Shown here: positions 8,444 through 17,408 of the stretch, piece by piece
How the letters are laid out: every line of letters begins with the position of its first letter
Numbering within the stretch: position 1 is the stretch's first letter
NCBI GenBank assembly: GCA_947493195.1
Contig: CANLQG010000002.1
Span: 62,001 to 126,000, forward strand
From: an uncultured Sphingomonadaceae bacterium
Lineage (GTDB): Bacteria; Pseudomonadota; Alphaproteobacteria; Sphingomonadales; Sphingomonadaceae
Direction: 5' to 3'
Length of the DNA: 64,000 nt
Notes under the pieces: generated by a model
What the model was told of the DNA's origin: nothing
Databases searched by the model: none
What the model saw: the letters and a program-made list of their open reading frames with translations, nothing else
Position numbers and translations under genes: made by a program

Positions 8444-11353
8444 TCAAATTCCGATATCCAGCGATTTGCTCTTGCTCCGGATAAGCTCCTTATCATCTCG
8501 CTTGGCCTCGATCTGCGCGTAATCGTGCCCAACTCCACTTGCAGCCGCAGATCGAAGTCGTTCGGTCACCTCCAGTGCCGAGGACTTCTCCCCCCTGTTG
8601 CGAGCCACCGCCGTGCCAAGCTTCTGCGAATTGTCCAGCACCAGCGTCAGGTGGTCGCGCAATCGCGTGACGGTCACGAGGAAGGTCTTCTGGTTGGAAA
8701 GGTTGCGTTCGCGGCTATCCATGACCGCAATCCCCCGATCGGAGGTCAGTCCCTGCGCCATGTGGGCGTTGAGCGCATAGGCGAGGTCGATCCGTTTCAG
8801 CATCGGATCATCTTTCTTCAGTTCTACCTGCTCTCCCTTGGAGGTCTCGACCATCACCTTCCCGCGGTCGATTGCGACCACCCTTGCCCGGTCGGCATTG
8901 AAGAGGCCTCGGCGATGATCGTTGCGCGTCCAGCGGATACGGTCGCCTTCATGGATTTCAACATTGCGAGGCTCGAGCAGCGCCAAACCGTCTCCTCCGG
9001 TTCCTGCCCTGATCCTCGACGGGTCGAAGCTGAACCGCTTGCCGCGCCTGTTTTCGACTTCGACGCGTTGCCCCTTCCTGTCCTGCCCGAGGATACGATA
9101 TTCTCCGGGCACGAGGCCGAGCGTCTTCTCTCTCCTGGACACTTCAAGGACGCGGCCTTCACGATAGGCCGAGAGATGCCGCAATTCTTCACGTGTCGTA
9201 TTCACCCGGTCGAGAACAAGCAGCTCGATCTTGCCGGGACCTATCTCGCCGTTCGCAGCCAGTCCCTGCTGGACTGCGGCATTCACGGCTGACCGGATCT
9301 TCCGACCCGAAGCATAGATCGATGTGTTCTCGCGGCCTGCCTTATCTAGAGAAAGCCACTGTTCGGCAGCCACGATTGCTCCGTCGCCCTTCGCTTCGAT
9401 TGTGTGGTCGCGCAGGCGCGCCAGAGCTTTACGCACATCGCCTGCCTGCGCTGCGGCCTGTGCATCGCGTACCACGGGGTCGCGTGCGCGAAGATTGGTG
9501 TTCATCTTGGCGCTGGCGATGCCCGCCTTCTGCAGCAAGGCGAAGGGCTTGCCCGCGTCGACCGCGCCAAGCTGCTTCCTGTCGCCCATCAGCACCAGGC
9601 GATGAACGCCGGCGAGATTGGCGAGCCGAACCAGCTTTTCCTTGTCCTCGTTCGAGACCATCGATGCCTCGTCGAGCACAAGCACCTTATCCTTCAAAGC
9701 GGCCTCGGCTTCGGCTCGTGCGGCCGCGTTGGCCGGATCGGAGAGCAGCTGCTTCCAGCCACCGAGAAAGCGCGCGAGCGTCTGTGAGCGGATCCCGGTA
9801 TCGCGTTCGAGCATCTGGACAAGCGTGTTCTGGATCGCGAGCCCGATGGCCTCCTTGCCCTCTTCACGAAGCACTTCGGCGACAGGCTGCAGCACGCTGC
9901 TCTTGCCTGCCCCTGCCACGCCCTGGATCGCAACCGTGCGGTCACTTGCCGTCAGGATCAAACTAGCCGCGGACAATTGCCCGTCATTGAGCTTGAAACC
10001 GTGACCGATTTCGGCCGAGGCCATGACGCGGGTCTCGGCATCCTTTTTCTGCAGCTTGCTCTTGCTGGCGCCCTTGCCTGCTTCGACTTCGGCAAGAATG
10101 CGCTGCTCGGTCTCGACCGCTTCGCGCGAAGCAAGCCAGCCGTCATGCTTGCCCGTGCCGGGTATCAGCTGGCCTGAGCGGACCAGCGCCCGCGTGCGCT
10201 GTTCCACATGCGCAATCGTCGTCGGCAGGCCAAAATCGAGCGCAGCCTTGAAAAGCGCCTCACGCTCGAAACCGGCTTCGCGCTGCGAGAGATGCCGCAC
10301 GGCAGACGCGACCGCCTGCGCAGCGGCGATCGTCTGACGGTCCTGCTTGTGGATGCCCGAGGGAACGAGCGGATCCGAAGCATTTCCGCGCACATGCGCT
10401 GCAAATTGGCGAAGAAGCTTTCTACCGCGCTCGATCAAGCCACCCATGCCTGCGGGTTGCCGCTCGGCATTCTGCGCCCGCTGGTGCGCACGTTCGACGA
10501 GTGGTGCAAGGTCGAGGCCGATCGAACGGGCGGTTTCATCCCACACCTTGCCGAGCACCTCACGGTCCTCGATCCCGCTCTTGGCGGAGCGCGTAACAAG
10601 CGCAGCCACGCGGCCGGCTTCGAGGCCGGGACCGCGCCGCGCTTCGACCACCTCGGTTCTCCGAGAGGAGAAGGCCATGACCTGTTCGCGGCTTATCCCT
10701 TGTACTTCAAAATTGCCGTGCTTGAGAGTGGGCCCGGGCTCGTAACCAAGCTTCTCAACCGCAACCCGGAAGCGCGCCATCGCAATAGTGTTGAGCGTCG
10801 TATTAAGCTGCCACAGGCGATCGTTCTTGAGGGTCCGCCACTTGCCATCCTTGGCCTGGGTGACATTGGCAATGACTGCGTGGAAATGGAGATTGGGCTC
10901 CTGATTTCGGTTGGTGTCGTGCTGGAACAGGCCGATCGCGAGATTGCCCGTGGCGACGGTCCGAACCTCGCCCTTTTCGACCAGACGCGTCTCGGCAGCG
11001 TTCTTTTCTGCCCATTGCAAGGCCTCGATAACCGCCTCGCGGTAGGCAGCGACGATCCGCTCATCCTTCCCGACGAGCGCCAGGAGCGACCAACTCTTGG
11101 GGACAGAAAAGGTCAGATCGGTACCGGGCCGGTGTGACTGGCCGGGATTCCCGACCGTGGTCCCGTCCGGCAGTTCGCCGCGCAGCAACCCGTCGAACGC
11201 CTTCGTCTCGACTTTGCCCGCCAGCCCTAGCCACTTGGCACCTTCGCCGAGCCACTGCCCGGAGCGATCCGCATCGGCCTTGGCGTAATAATTGTCCGCC
11301 GCAAAGTAGCTGGCAGCGGCGGAAGGGGAACGGACATTGGCGACAGAAAGCAT
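8444..11353 (-). CDS. MobF family conjugative relaxase-helicase (TrwC/TraI-like)
   Basis: A 969-residue protein, close in size to TrwC of R388. The N-terminal relaxase domain (about 1-300) has tyrosines at 16, 22 and 23 and the metal-binding histidines H145, H156 and H158 (FQHD, NLHFHAVIAN). The C-terminal RecD-like helicase has Walker A GVAGAGKSS (478-486), Walker B VLVLDEASMV (Asp561-Glu562) and MGDRKQLGAV. It nicks oriT, stays covalently bound to the 5' end and unwinds the strand for transfer. It lies 48 bp downstream of the coupling-protein gene in a transfer operon on the minus strand. This marks the element as self-transferable or mobilisable. Confidence 0.95.
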   Translation of the reverse strand: MLSVANVRSPSAAASYFAADNYYAKADADRSGQWLGEGAKWLGLAGKVETKAFDGLLRGELPDGTTVGNPGQSHRPGTDLTFSVPKSWSLLALVGKDERIVAAYREAVIEALQWAEKNAAETRLVEKGEVRTVATGNLAIGLFQHDTNRNQEPNLHFHAVIANVTQAKDGKWRTLKNDRLWQLNTTLNTIAMARFRVAVEKLGYEPGPTLKHGNFEVQGISREQVMAFSSRRTEVVEARRGPGLEAGRVAALVTRSAKSGIEDREVLGKVWDETARSIGLDLAPLVERAHQRAQNAERQPAGMGGLIERGRKLLRQFAAHVRGNASDPLVPSGIHKQDRQTIAAAQAVASAVRHLSQREAGFEREALFKAALDFGLPTTIAHVEQRTRALVRSGQLIPGTGKHDGWLASREAVETEQRILAEVEAGKGASKSKLQKKDAETRVMASAEIGHGFKLNDGQLSAASLILTASDRTVAIQGVAGAGKSSVLQPVAEVLREEGKEAIGLAIQNTLVQMLERDTGIRSQTLARFLGGWKQLLSDPANAAARAEAEAALKDKVLVLDEASMVSNEDKEKLVRLANLAGVHRLVLMGDRKQLGAVDAGKPFALLQKAGIASAKMNTNLRARDPVVRDAQAAAQAGDVRKALARLRDHTIEAKGDGAIVAAEQWLSLDKAGRENTSIYASGRKIRSAVNAAVQQGLAANGEIGPGKIELLVLDRVNTTREELRHLSAYREGRVLEVSRREKTLGLVPGEYRILGQDRKGQRVEVENRRGKRFSFDPSRIRAGTGGDGLALLEPRNVEIHEGDRIRWTRNDHRRGLFNADRARVVAIDRGKVMVETSKGEQVELKKDDPMLKRIDLAYALNAHMAQGLTSDRGIAVMDSRERNLSNQKTFLVTVTRLRDHLTLVLDNSQKLGTAVARNRGEKSSALEVTERLRSAAASGVGHDYAQIEAKRDDKELIRSKSKSLDIGI

Positions 11354-11401
11354 GGGCTGACCACTTCAAGCAATTCCCCTCATCCTCCCATTTCGATGCG
11401 A

Positions 11402-13717
11402 TCAGCCTTCGAGGCCCCAGTCGTCCATATCCTGCTCGCCAGCTTCCCGCGCGGCACCACCAAGAAGGGCGCGCTGCTGCTCTTCCTGCATCTGCCGGTC
11501 TGCCTTGGCCCGTTCGTCATGCCCGCGTTGTTGGGCGTCGGGATCGGGCGCATCGACGCGACTTTGCGTCTTTTCGGGAGACTGGCGTTCACGCAGTTCG
11601 TCGGACTTCTCGGACAGGGGCAGCTCGCTTTGCCTGGGCCCCTCTCCCGATCTGTGAACCTTAATCTCTGCGCGGTCATGACCGTTGTTCGAAGCTTGCT
11701 TGGTACGGTCCCGATCGCTTTTGGATCGGCCGCCTTTCTCCGGTTTGCGGTCGTGGGCGGCATCGGATTTCCCTCGTTGCCGTGATGGCCTTCGCGGGTC
11801 CGTCCTGTCCTTCATCTTGCGAGGGTCGCCATCGCTGTCGCTGCCTTCACAGGCACCGTCAGAATTCACGGTTGCAGCCGCCTCGGACGCTTTTGCTCCA
11901 GGACCAACAGGCTGTCGTGCGTCGTCGCGCGGAACAAACCCCTCGGCTCTGCGGGGCCAGTCGCGCGGTGTCAGGATGACCGGCGCGGCCGCAAATCCGT
12001 CCGGGAATTTGATGAAGCCCTCAAGGCTCTTGAGGCCCATGAATTCGTCGGGGAGAAGCAGCGGAACAACCTGCCGCCGGGGCGTAAGGCTGACCGCATC
12101 GCGGGCATTGTTGTAGCCGTAGCTGTACCCTTCTTCCATCTCGCGAACCTCGCGGTGACCGATGACATCCGAACACCAGGTCGCGGTTTCCCGGTCGGCT
12201 GTCGCGAGGATCAGTTTGGTCCGCGCAAGCGACGAAAGGGTCATCGCCATGTTCTCACCGTAGACCTCCTTGAGTTTGGCGAAAGTGTGCACACCGGTAA
12301 CGATGGCGCCTCCGAAATTGCGCGCCGTCTGCAGCCCCTTCTCGAGCGATGGCAGCCGGTGCAAGGCTCCGAGTTCGTCGATCAGGAACCACAGCTTGAG
12401 ATCGCGTGTACGGCGTCCCGTCATCAGCGTGTTGATGGCGGTATCGAGCCAGAGTGTGAGCAGCTGCGAGAGCACGCTCATGTCGACATAGCGCGCCGAC
12501 AGGAACAGGAGCGATCCCGGTTGGCAGTCGCCAGCCACCCAGTCGCGAACCGAAAAAGAGTCTCCTTCGTCCGGTAGCATCTGCATCGCCTTGGCGTTGA
12601 CATTGAACACTGCGCGCACGGATTCTGCCATGCGTGCCGCGCTCGGCGTGCTGATCGGACCGGCCATCGTATCCTCGAGCAGACGGTGAAGATCGGACAG
12701 GTCGGCGTTCATCAATTCGTTCGCAAGAGCCACATTGCTACCCCGTCCCGCTTCGGAAAGTTTGAGGCAGGTTTCGACGAACATGGTTCTCGCGGCGAGC
12801 ACCCAGAATTGCTCCGACCCGCCGCCATCGTGGGGCACGAGCGATTCTGCTGCAGCATGAAACTCGGCGCGCGAGGAACAGTCGTTGAACACGCTCCAGG
12901 CCGGACAACGGGCATCGAGCGGGTTGAGGATAATGTCCCGCTCGCGCTCAAAGAAGGTCTCTATGAAAGCACCCGTAAGGTCGAAAATGACAGCGCGCTC
13001 TCCCCTCTTTCGGATCTCCGAAACGAGCTGGGTTAGGGCCACGGTCTTGCCCGTACCCGTGGTGCCGACAAGCATCGTGTGGCTTTGCTCGCGGCGCCAG
13101 GGCCAGGTGACACCGGCGAGGTGGGCAGGCGAGTAGAGCCCTGCCGAACGCAGGGCGGTGGAACCCGCAAGCCGCCATTTCCATCCCATCGATGAGCCAT
13201 ATTCGCAGGCGCGTTCACGCCGATTGTGCCGCGCGATATCGGCTTCCAGTTCGGGGAGCGACGCAAGCGATGCGCCCCGGACATGTTTCTTCTGCTTGGA
13301 GCGTTCGCCGAAGTGCTCGGCAACCCACCAGAACACAACGAAAAGCGGCGCAAGGACCATTCCGGAGGTCAGGAAAGCGCTCTTCGCGGATTCCTCGAAT
13401 GTAGCCATTGCCTCGCGCATGGGCGGGTAATCGGTCACGACAGAAATGGGGAATGCGACCATGCCGCCATCGGCGAGCCGGAGGTTCACAAGCTTCTCCG
13501 GATCGAACTCCATGAAGCCGTAGGCAGAGGCGTAGGCATGCATCCAGATGAGATAGGTCTGATGCTCGCTGAGTGACGCGCTGACCTCCCAGTATACCAG
13601 CCCGAGAACGACCAGCACGGTCACGATGAGGGGCCCTTTGAGCCCGGCCGCGAACATGAAACCGAAGTGACCCAGAAGCTGGCTGCCGCGGGTGAAGTTG
13701 ACGAGATTATGCTTCAT
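11402..13717 (-). CDS. type IV coupling protein (VirD4/TraD/TrwB-like)
   Basis: A 771-residue inner-membrane ATPase. Two N-terminal membrane segments (about 25-45 and 115-135) are followed by the ATPase domain with Walker A GTTGTGKT (218-225) and Walker B LWFLIDELGALHRL. The last 130 residues are charged and low-complexity. It couples the relaxosome to the mating channel and pumps DNA. The ATG at 13717 begins MKHNLVNFTRG and overlaps the end of the upstream accessory gene by 11 bp; the longer frame to 13855 runs into that gene and is not used. It is followed by the MobF relaxase, the usual partner. Confidence 0.93.
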   Translation of the reverse strand: MKHNLVNFTRGSQLLGHFGFMFAAGLKGPLIVTVLVVLGLVYWEVSASLSEHQTYLIWMHAYASAYGFMEFDPEKLVNLRLADGGMVAFPISVVTDYPPMREAMATFEESAKSAFLTSGMVLAPLFVVFWWVAEHFGERSKQKKHVRGASLASLPELEADIARHNRRERACEYGSSMGWKWRLAGSTALRSAGLYSPAHLAGVTWPWRREQSHTMLVGTTGTGKTVALTQLVSEIRKRGERAVIFDLTGAFIETFFERERDIILNPLDARCPAWSVFNDCSSRAEFHAAAESLVPHDGGGSEQFWVLAARTMFVETCLKLSEAGRGSNVALANELMNADLSDLHRLLEDTMAGPISTPSAARMAESVRAVFNVNAKAMQMLPDEGDSFSVRDWVAGDCQPGSLLFLSARYVDMSVLSQLLTLWLDTAINTLMTGRRTRDLKLWFLIDELGALHRLPSLEKGLQTARNFGGAIVTGVHTFAKLKEVYGENMAMTLSSLARTKLILATADRETATWCSDVIGHREVREMEEGYSYGYNNARDAVSLTPRRQVVPLLLPDEFMGLKSLEGFIKFPDGFAAAPVILTPRDWPRRAEGFVPRDDARQPVGPGAKASEAAATVNSDGACEGSDSDGDPRKMKDRTDPRRPSRQRGKSDAAHDRKPEKGGRSKSDRDRTKQASNNGHDRAEIKVHRSGEGPRQSELPLSEKSDELRERQSPEKTQSRVDAPDPDAQQRGHDERAKADRQMQEEQQRALLGGAAREAGEQDMDDWGLEG

Positions 13718-14036
13718 CGCTGCCTCCCTGCGGACGGGGTGCAGCGAGGCCGAGACGCTCGAGGCGATGGCGATAGACAGCGACAGTGCGGTCACGCAGT
13801 TCGGGGTCCCGGTGGTTCGCAAGGAGCGCGTCGAGGGCGACCGAAATGAAGACATTCTGGCGGACCGGGTCGGTTGCCGGTGTTTTCAGATTGGCTTCGG
13901 TGTCGCGGTTCCACGCATCAAAGATGCAGTCCCCGATGACGATGCTTGCACTGACCCTGCGCTCGCGCGCCTGCGCGCTGATCCAGTCAGCAATGAGGGG
14001 CGTGACATAGGTCACGAAGCGGTGATCTCGTTGCAT
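13707..14036 (-). CDS. small transfer accessory protein, function not established
   Basis: About 109 residues from the ATG at 14036 (MQRDHRFVTYVTPLIADWIS). It has no membrane segment, is helical and ends in a basic, proline-rich tail. It is the first gene of the coupling-protein/relaxase operon and overlaps the coupling-protein start by 11 bp. Small genes in this position of MobF systems commonly encode relaxosome accessory or oriT-binding proteins, so that role is inferred from position. I do not recognise a specific family from the sequence. Confidence 0.65.
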   Translation of the reverse strand: MQRDHRFVTYVTPLIADWISAQARERRVSASIVIGDCIFDAWNRDTEANLKTPATDPVRQNVFISVALDALLANHRDPELRDRTVAVYRHRLERLGLAAPRPQGGSDEA

Positions 14037-14164
14037 GATTTCCAAGTTCCTTGTGCTCAAAGAACCTGGTTCACCCTGCGGAAGGCGAGTGCCATTCTAT
14101 GCCAAGGGCAGGGCTGTAGGAAAACGAAAAGTTCTTCAGAAAATCGAATATCTTAGAGCCGAGC

Positions 14165-14275
14165 GGACCGTTTCGGCACACCCGGCCATCGCGCTGTGCC
14201 GCGACTGGCACACAAGTGACCACCCGTAGTTATCGGCAGGATTCTGCCGTTTCTGAGGCGGCAGCGCTGCGTACG
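14165..14275. other. candidate oriT region (clustered short inverted repeats)
   Basis: Directly upstream of the transfer operon lie TGTGCC (14195-14200) with GGCACA (14207-14212), a further GGCACA at 14175-14180, the perfect hairpin CGGCAG-GATT-CTGCCG (14234-14249) and the palindrome GCAGCGCTGC (14261-14270). MobF relaxases bind an inverted repeat next to nic, usually just upstream of their operon. The position fits, but the nic site cannot be recognised. Confidence 0.4.
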
Positions 14276-14880
14276 GTGTGCCAACTGTTCCCAAATGCGC
14301 GAGGTAGAACCAGACTGATAGGAGTTCCCTTTCATGACGGGATTTTCGCACCCTTGCTGGTGGAGCGAAAGCCACTCATTCGCGGCAAGAACAAAACCTG
14401 GAGCCGGGACAAACGGGATCGATCCCGACACGAAAACCGCACCCTGAACAAGGTGGCGGCAAAGGGGCTCGTGCGAAGCAAGGGTACGGGGACTGTCGTG
14501 CCCGCTGCTTCGCGCCGGCCCGACCGGGCCACCGGTTCAGAGTGCGCGCGGGGCCCACAACATCAATTGCCGCACCCTCAGGAGCGCATCGCAGATGCGC
14601 GGGACAGAGTGCGTCCACAAGCCCCGCTCCGCTTCATCGGGGCGTTGCGGGGTGGCCCCGCAGAAGGGGTAGCGGGAGACGCCTACCGGCTCCCGCTCAG
14701 GGGAATGCCTTCCCCTCATGCTACCTGTAAGTGCCAGATCTTTCGTGGACCACGCTCGGGCTCAAAGACGAATTACTGCTGCATTTCGCCTTCACGGATT
14801 GTTTTGTTCAGCCGCCAATCGCGCTGCGCGTTTACGCCACTTCCCTACTGCACTCGCGGATTCTCAGCTGCACAATCCGC
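14276..14880. other. non-coding GC-rich stretch upstream of the transfer operon
   Basis: A long open frame exists on the plus strand here, but its translation is arginine- and proline-rich with no recognisable motif or ribosome site. I see no supported gene. Confidence 0.4.
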
Positions 14881-14905
14881 GGGCGCTGGCCGCAGGCCAG
14901 CGCCC
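14881..14905 (+). terminator. strong hairpin followed by a pyrimidine-rich tail
   Basis: GGGCGCTGGCC (14881-14891) and GGCCAGCGCCC (14895-14905) form a perfect 11-bp stem with a GCA loop, followed by ATTCTTCTTCT. It looks like an intrinsic terminator reading rightward, though no supported plus-strand gene precedes it. It could instead be part of the transfer-origin region. Confidence 0.45.
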
Positions 14906-14945
14906 ATTCTTCTTCTGGCTTCGGAGCACTAATGTCCACGCGAAC

Positions 14946-14984
14946 AACAAAAAAGGGCAGGAAACGCAAATGCGTTTCCTGCCC
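14946..14984 (-). terminator. Rho-independent terminator of the 73-residue protein gene
   Basis: A perfect 14-bp stem (14955-14968 with 14971-14984, two-base loop) lies 11 bp past the stop codon and is followed on the minus strand by TTTTTTGTTG. This is a textbook intrinsic terminator. Confidence 0.85.
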
Positions 14985-14995
14985 TCCCGGCACCT

Positions 14996-15217
14996 TCAGA
15001 ATTCGTCGAGCATTGCGCCATGAACGGTATGCACCACGCGCGCTGCGAGATGCGCCGGAAGCGCGTTGTAGTCGCCTTCGTCGAGCGCAATGTAGCCCGC
15101 CTCGTCATCCTCGACGACATGCTGGTCGAAGAAACTATGCAGCGATCTGCGTTCGGCAATTTCCAGCGCTTCGAAATAGCTGCGCGACGGTAGTGAAATG
15201 GTAGATTGAAATGACAT
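14996..15217 (-). CDS. small acidic protein of unknown function
   Basis: A 73-residue acidic protein with a strong AGGAGG Shine-Dalgarno five bases before its ATG and an intrinsic terminator just after its stop, so it is a real monocistronic gene. The middle contains DDEAGYIALDEGDYNALPAH. No enzyme motif or membrane segment is visible. It lies among element maintenance genes (transfer operon, ssb), and its leader resembles those of the DUF2493, helicase and ParB genes of the same element. Small acidic proteins on mobile elements sometimes act as DNA mimics, but nothing here proves that. Confidence 0.75.
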   Translation of the reverse strand: MSFQSTISLPSRSYFEALEIAERRSLHSFFDQHVVEDDEAGYIALDEGDYNALPAHLAARVVHTVHGAMLDEF

Positions 15218-15288
15218 GAAATCCTCCTGAAACTGTCGTGAAACGACAGGAGGACGTGCGATGTTCGGCTGGATTGCGGGTCACAGGA

Positions 15289-15304
15289 TCGCCCATATGG
15301 GCGA
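15289..15304. promoter_or_regulatory. 16-bp perfect palindrome upstream of the 73-residue protein gene
   Basis: TCGCCCATATGGGCGA is fully self-complementary and lies about 70 bp upstream of the start codon. It may be an operator for an element-encoded regulator; this is inference. Confidence 0.35.
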
Positions 15305-15563
15305 CCGCGCCAGCGGCGGCGGGGGAAACGATTTTGTTCGTGCCGGATGTCATCCGGTGCGGGCAAAATGGTGGGGCCCCGCACGTCCTTGACGCGCGAT
15401 GCAGCCGGACATCAGACTGGGACTTCCGTGAGCCAGGACCACCCACCATCCTGAACCGCCAAGACAAAAGCGATCCAGCTTCACTTTGCACTTTCCTACA
15501 GGCCTTTGCCTGGTCCATCAGAACGTACGGGGAGTCACATCATAGGGATGAAAGGACTTTCAC

Positions 15564-15830
15564 ATGCCCCGTAAGAACAGCGCTATCGCCGCTCTTCAGA
15601 AACTGGAAAAAGACCGCGCCGCACTCGATGCGCGACAGCGCGAACTGGAAGTGAAGGCGGCACAGGAAATCGGGCAGATCATCCTTGGAAGCGGCCTGGA
15701 AAAGTTCTCCAGGAAGACCCTTCGCAAACTTGCCGTAAGTCTTGGCAAAATGGGCGAAGAGACTGCTCTCGCGCGGCTGGCTCCCGACCAGAATACCAAA
15801 CCGCCGACTTCCCCTTCCCAAACGAAGTGA
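15564..15830 (+). CDS. small coiled-coil protein, DUF6437/TraC-like
   Basis: An 88-residue protein starting MPRKNSAIAALQKLEKDRAA. Residues about 8-40 are a heptad-like charged helix rich in Glu, Lys and Leu, and the C terminus is a flexible proline/threonine tail. It resembles small DUF6437 or TraC-like proteins found on sphingomonad plasmids and integrative elements, whose function is not known. An AAAGGA element precedes the ATG by eight bases. It converges on ssb, with an intrinsic terminator between them. Confidence 0.7.
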   Translation: MPRKNSAIAALQKLEKDRAALDARQRELEVKAAQEIGQIILGSGLEKFSRKTLRKLAVSLGKMGEETALARLAPDQNTKPPTSPSQTK

Positions 15831-15832
15831 AA

Positions 15833-15872
15833 GCACAAAAAAGAGGCCCTGCCGTTCCCGGCAGAGCCTCTT
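15833..15872 (-). terminator. Rho-independent terminator of ssb
   Basis: A 14-bp stem (15841-15854 with 15859-15872, one G-U pair, TTCC loop on the plus strand) lies 20 bp past the ssb stop and is followed on the minus strand by a T run (complement of CAAAAAA). Confidence 0.8.
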
Positions 15873-15891
15873 CGAGGCGGATCGATAAGGG

Positions 15892-16293
15892 TCAGTCGAT
15901 CTCTGGTGCGCCGCGGTTGTCGTCGCTGTTCTCGTCGGAGCCATTGCCGCGGGAGAGGAAGTCGACCTTGTCGGCGAGGATTTCGGTGCCGTAGCGCGTG
16001 ACCCCGTCCTTGTCTTCCCACTGGGTGTAGTGGATGCGGCCCTGGACACTGACCAGCTGGCCCTTGGTGCAGTACTGGCCGACGGTCTTGGAAAGGCCAT
16101 TGAAGCAGGTCACCCGGTGAAATTCGCTTTCCTTGGCGGTGTAACCGTTTTCGTCCTTGTAGGTCTTGCCGTCCTTGTCCCGGGCCGGGCGATCGGTGAC
16201 GACAGTGATACCGGTGACGGACGTTCCGCCCTTGGTTTCGCGGGTTTCCGGATCGCGGGCGATGCGGCCAGTGAGGATTGCAATGTTGGTCAT
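15892..16293 (-). CDS. ssb: single-stranded DNA-binding protein, element-encoded
   Basis: A 133-residue SSB with an N-terminal OB fold (about 1-110). Family motifs are visible: ILTGRIARDPETRET, FHRVTCFNGLSKTVGQY, KGQLVSVQGRIHYTQWED and ILADKVDFLS. The acidic C-terminal tail is short and ends GAPEID instead of the usual DDDIPF-like tip with a terminal Phe, which in chromosomal SSBs recruits repair and replication proteins. Element-borne SSBs protect the transferred strand in the recipient. An AAGGA ribosome site precedes the ATG. It is a single gene with its own terminator. Confidence 0.95.
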   Translation of the reverse strand: MTNIAILTGRIARDPETRETKGGTSVTGITVVTDRPARDKDGKTYKDENGYTAKESEFHRVTCFNGLSKTVGQYCTKGQLVSVQGRIHYTQWEDKDGVTRYGTEILADKVDFLSRGNGSDENSDDNRGAPEID

Positions 16294-16795
16294 GATGTTA
16301 GTCCTTCAGTTCCTCAAACCGGAGACCATCTCCGGCTTGCGAACATCCAGAAGAAGCAGGGCATGGGGGGACTGCACCGCAGGGACGACGACCTGTCGTC
16401 GGCACAAGGGAAACCTGTTCATGACGGGTGGCGCGGGCAGGCGGCGCAGCCGCCAACACGGCCGGAAAGGAACGGGTTGCTGTGCTCAGCTGACCTGGTT
16501 CAGGACTGTTCGCGAAGAAAGCCGGACTGGTGTGCGGTGCGGGCTCGAAGGTCGTCTTGACCCTCTACGCTGTCACTCTTCGCTCTCGCCCTGAGAGGCA
16601 GCCAAGAGTTCCATGAAATTGCGGGCCGCCTCCCCGGTCTTCTTAGTTTTCAATCGTCGCCTCAAGGCCGGGCGCCAACCCGAGCATGAAAAGCATCGCC
16701 ACCTGAAACCGCGCGTTGCCGTGTCCTGCTCAAGGCCCAGATCGACCTCACGTCGCTCGATTCGATGCCATAAAATCCAGAGAGAGGACACACAG
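16294..16795. other. long leader or non-coding region upstream of ssb
   Basis: No convincing gene is seen. The stretch contains GGCGGC-GCA-GCCGCC (near 16441-16455) and other GC-rich inverted repeats. A minus-strand open frame overlaps 16573-16839, but it has no plausible start or ribosome site. Confidence 0.35.
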
Positions 16796-16936
16796 ATGAG
16801 TGATGAAATAGGGAAGGGAATGGTCGTCAAGTTCCACAAATCTATTAAGGCTCAGGCGGGCATGTCGGGCGTTACACATCGTCTTGAGCTTTTTTCCCGA
16901 TCCTTTGCGCGAACCTTCCTCGAATGTCTTTCGTAA
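16796..16936 (+). CDS. possible 46-residue peptide
   Basis: A short frame starting MSDEIGKGMVVKFHKSIKAQ, with a GAGAGGA element eight bases before the ATG. The product is basic with no recognisable motif, and its last third looks random. It lies between ssb and the ars operon and belongs to neither. It may be a small gene or the truncated remnant of one. Confidence 0.3.
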   Translation: MSDEIGKGMVVKFHKSIKAQAGMSGVTHRLELFSRSFARTFLECLS

Positions 16937-17042
16937 GTTCAAATTCTGTGAACCAAGGCACTGTTGTCACGATTGGAATATGACCGCTTACGACCCAATA
17001 GCCGACACCTCACCAAATGCGCCCTCTCATCAAAAGCATACA

Positions 17043-17085
17043 TTGACAGATTGCTGCCATATCCATAAATCGTGATAAATGGATA
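17043..17085 (+). promoter_or_regulatory. arsR promoter and operator
   Basis: TTGACA (17043-17048) is followed 15-17 bp later by CATAAAT/TAAATC, and TATCCAT (17060-17066) with ATGGATA (17079-17085) forms an inverted repeat that covers the -10 region and the start codon. A start of transcription about seven bases past the -10 would fall at the ATG, so the mRNA is probably leaderless. ArsR dimers bind such repeats and release them with arsenite. Confidence 0.55.
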
Positions 17086-17408
17086 AGATAGAGGCATTGA
17101 GTGCGTTCGGCGCTCTCGGCCAATCCACCAGACTTGATGTCTTCCGTTTGCTGGTGAAGGCTGGCGATGAGGGTATGCTGGCGGGGGAAATAAGCGAGAA
17201 ACTTGGGGTCCGGCAGAATACGATGTCGGCCAACCTTTCGATACTCGCGCAATCCGGCTTGATCCGCAATAAGCGTGAAGGACGCAGCATTCGCTTCTTC
17301 GCCGATATGGGCGGGGTCCGGGGACTGCTCGCTTTCCTAATGGAAGATTGCTGCGGGGGCAGAGCTGAACTTTGTCAGCCTGTCATTGAGAAGATCGCCT
17401 GTGTCTGA
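17079..17408 (+). CDS. arsR: arsenite-responsive repressor ArsR
   Basis: A 109-residue winged-helix repressor of the ArsR/SmtB family ([31 protein letters not shown]). The C terminus holds the cysteines of [10 protein letters not shown] (about residues 88-97). Their pattern, an adjacent pair and a third six residues on, matches the arsenite site of Acidithiobacillus ferrooxidans ArsR rather than the E. coli type, where the cysteines lie in the DNA-binding helix. Arsenite binding should release the promoter. It is the first gene of an arsR-acr3-arsC-arsH operon and its end overlaps acr3. No Shine-Dalgarno is visible, consistent with a leaderless start. Confidence 0.93.
   Translation: MDKIEALSAFGALGQSTRLDVFRLLVKAGDEGMLAGEISEKLGVRQNTMSANLSILAQSGLIRNKREGRSIRFFADMGGVRGLLAFLMEDCCGGRAELCQPVIEKIACV

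Noticed and set aside
8288..9292. A 334-codon plus-strand frame over the relaxase 3' end
   Set aside because: It lies opposite the MobF helicase domain and has a random composition; not supported.
14216..14932. A 238-codon plus-strand frame upstream of the transfer operon
   Set aside because: Arginine- and proline-rich translation without motif or ribosome site, and it spans the hairpins of the candidate oriT region.
16573..16839. A minus-strand frame of 88 codons upstream of ssb
   Set aside because: Its first half is antisense to the possible 46-residue gene and no start with a ribosome site was found; the C-terminal part looks protein-like but is not enough.
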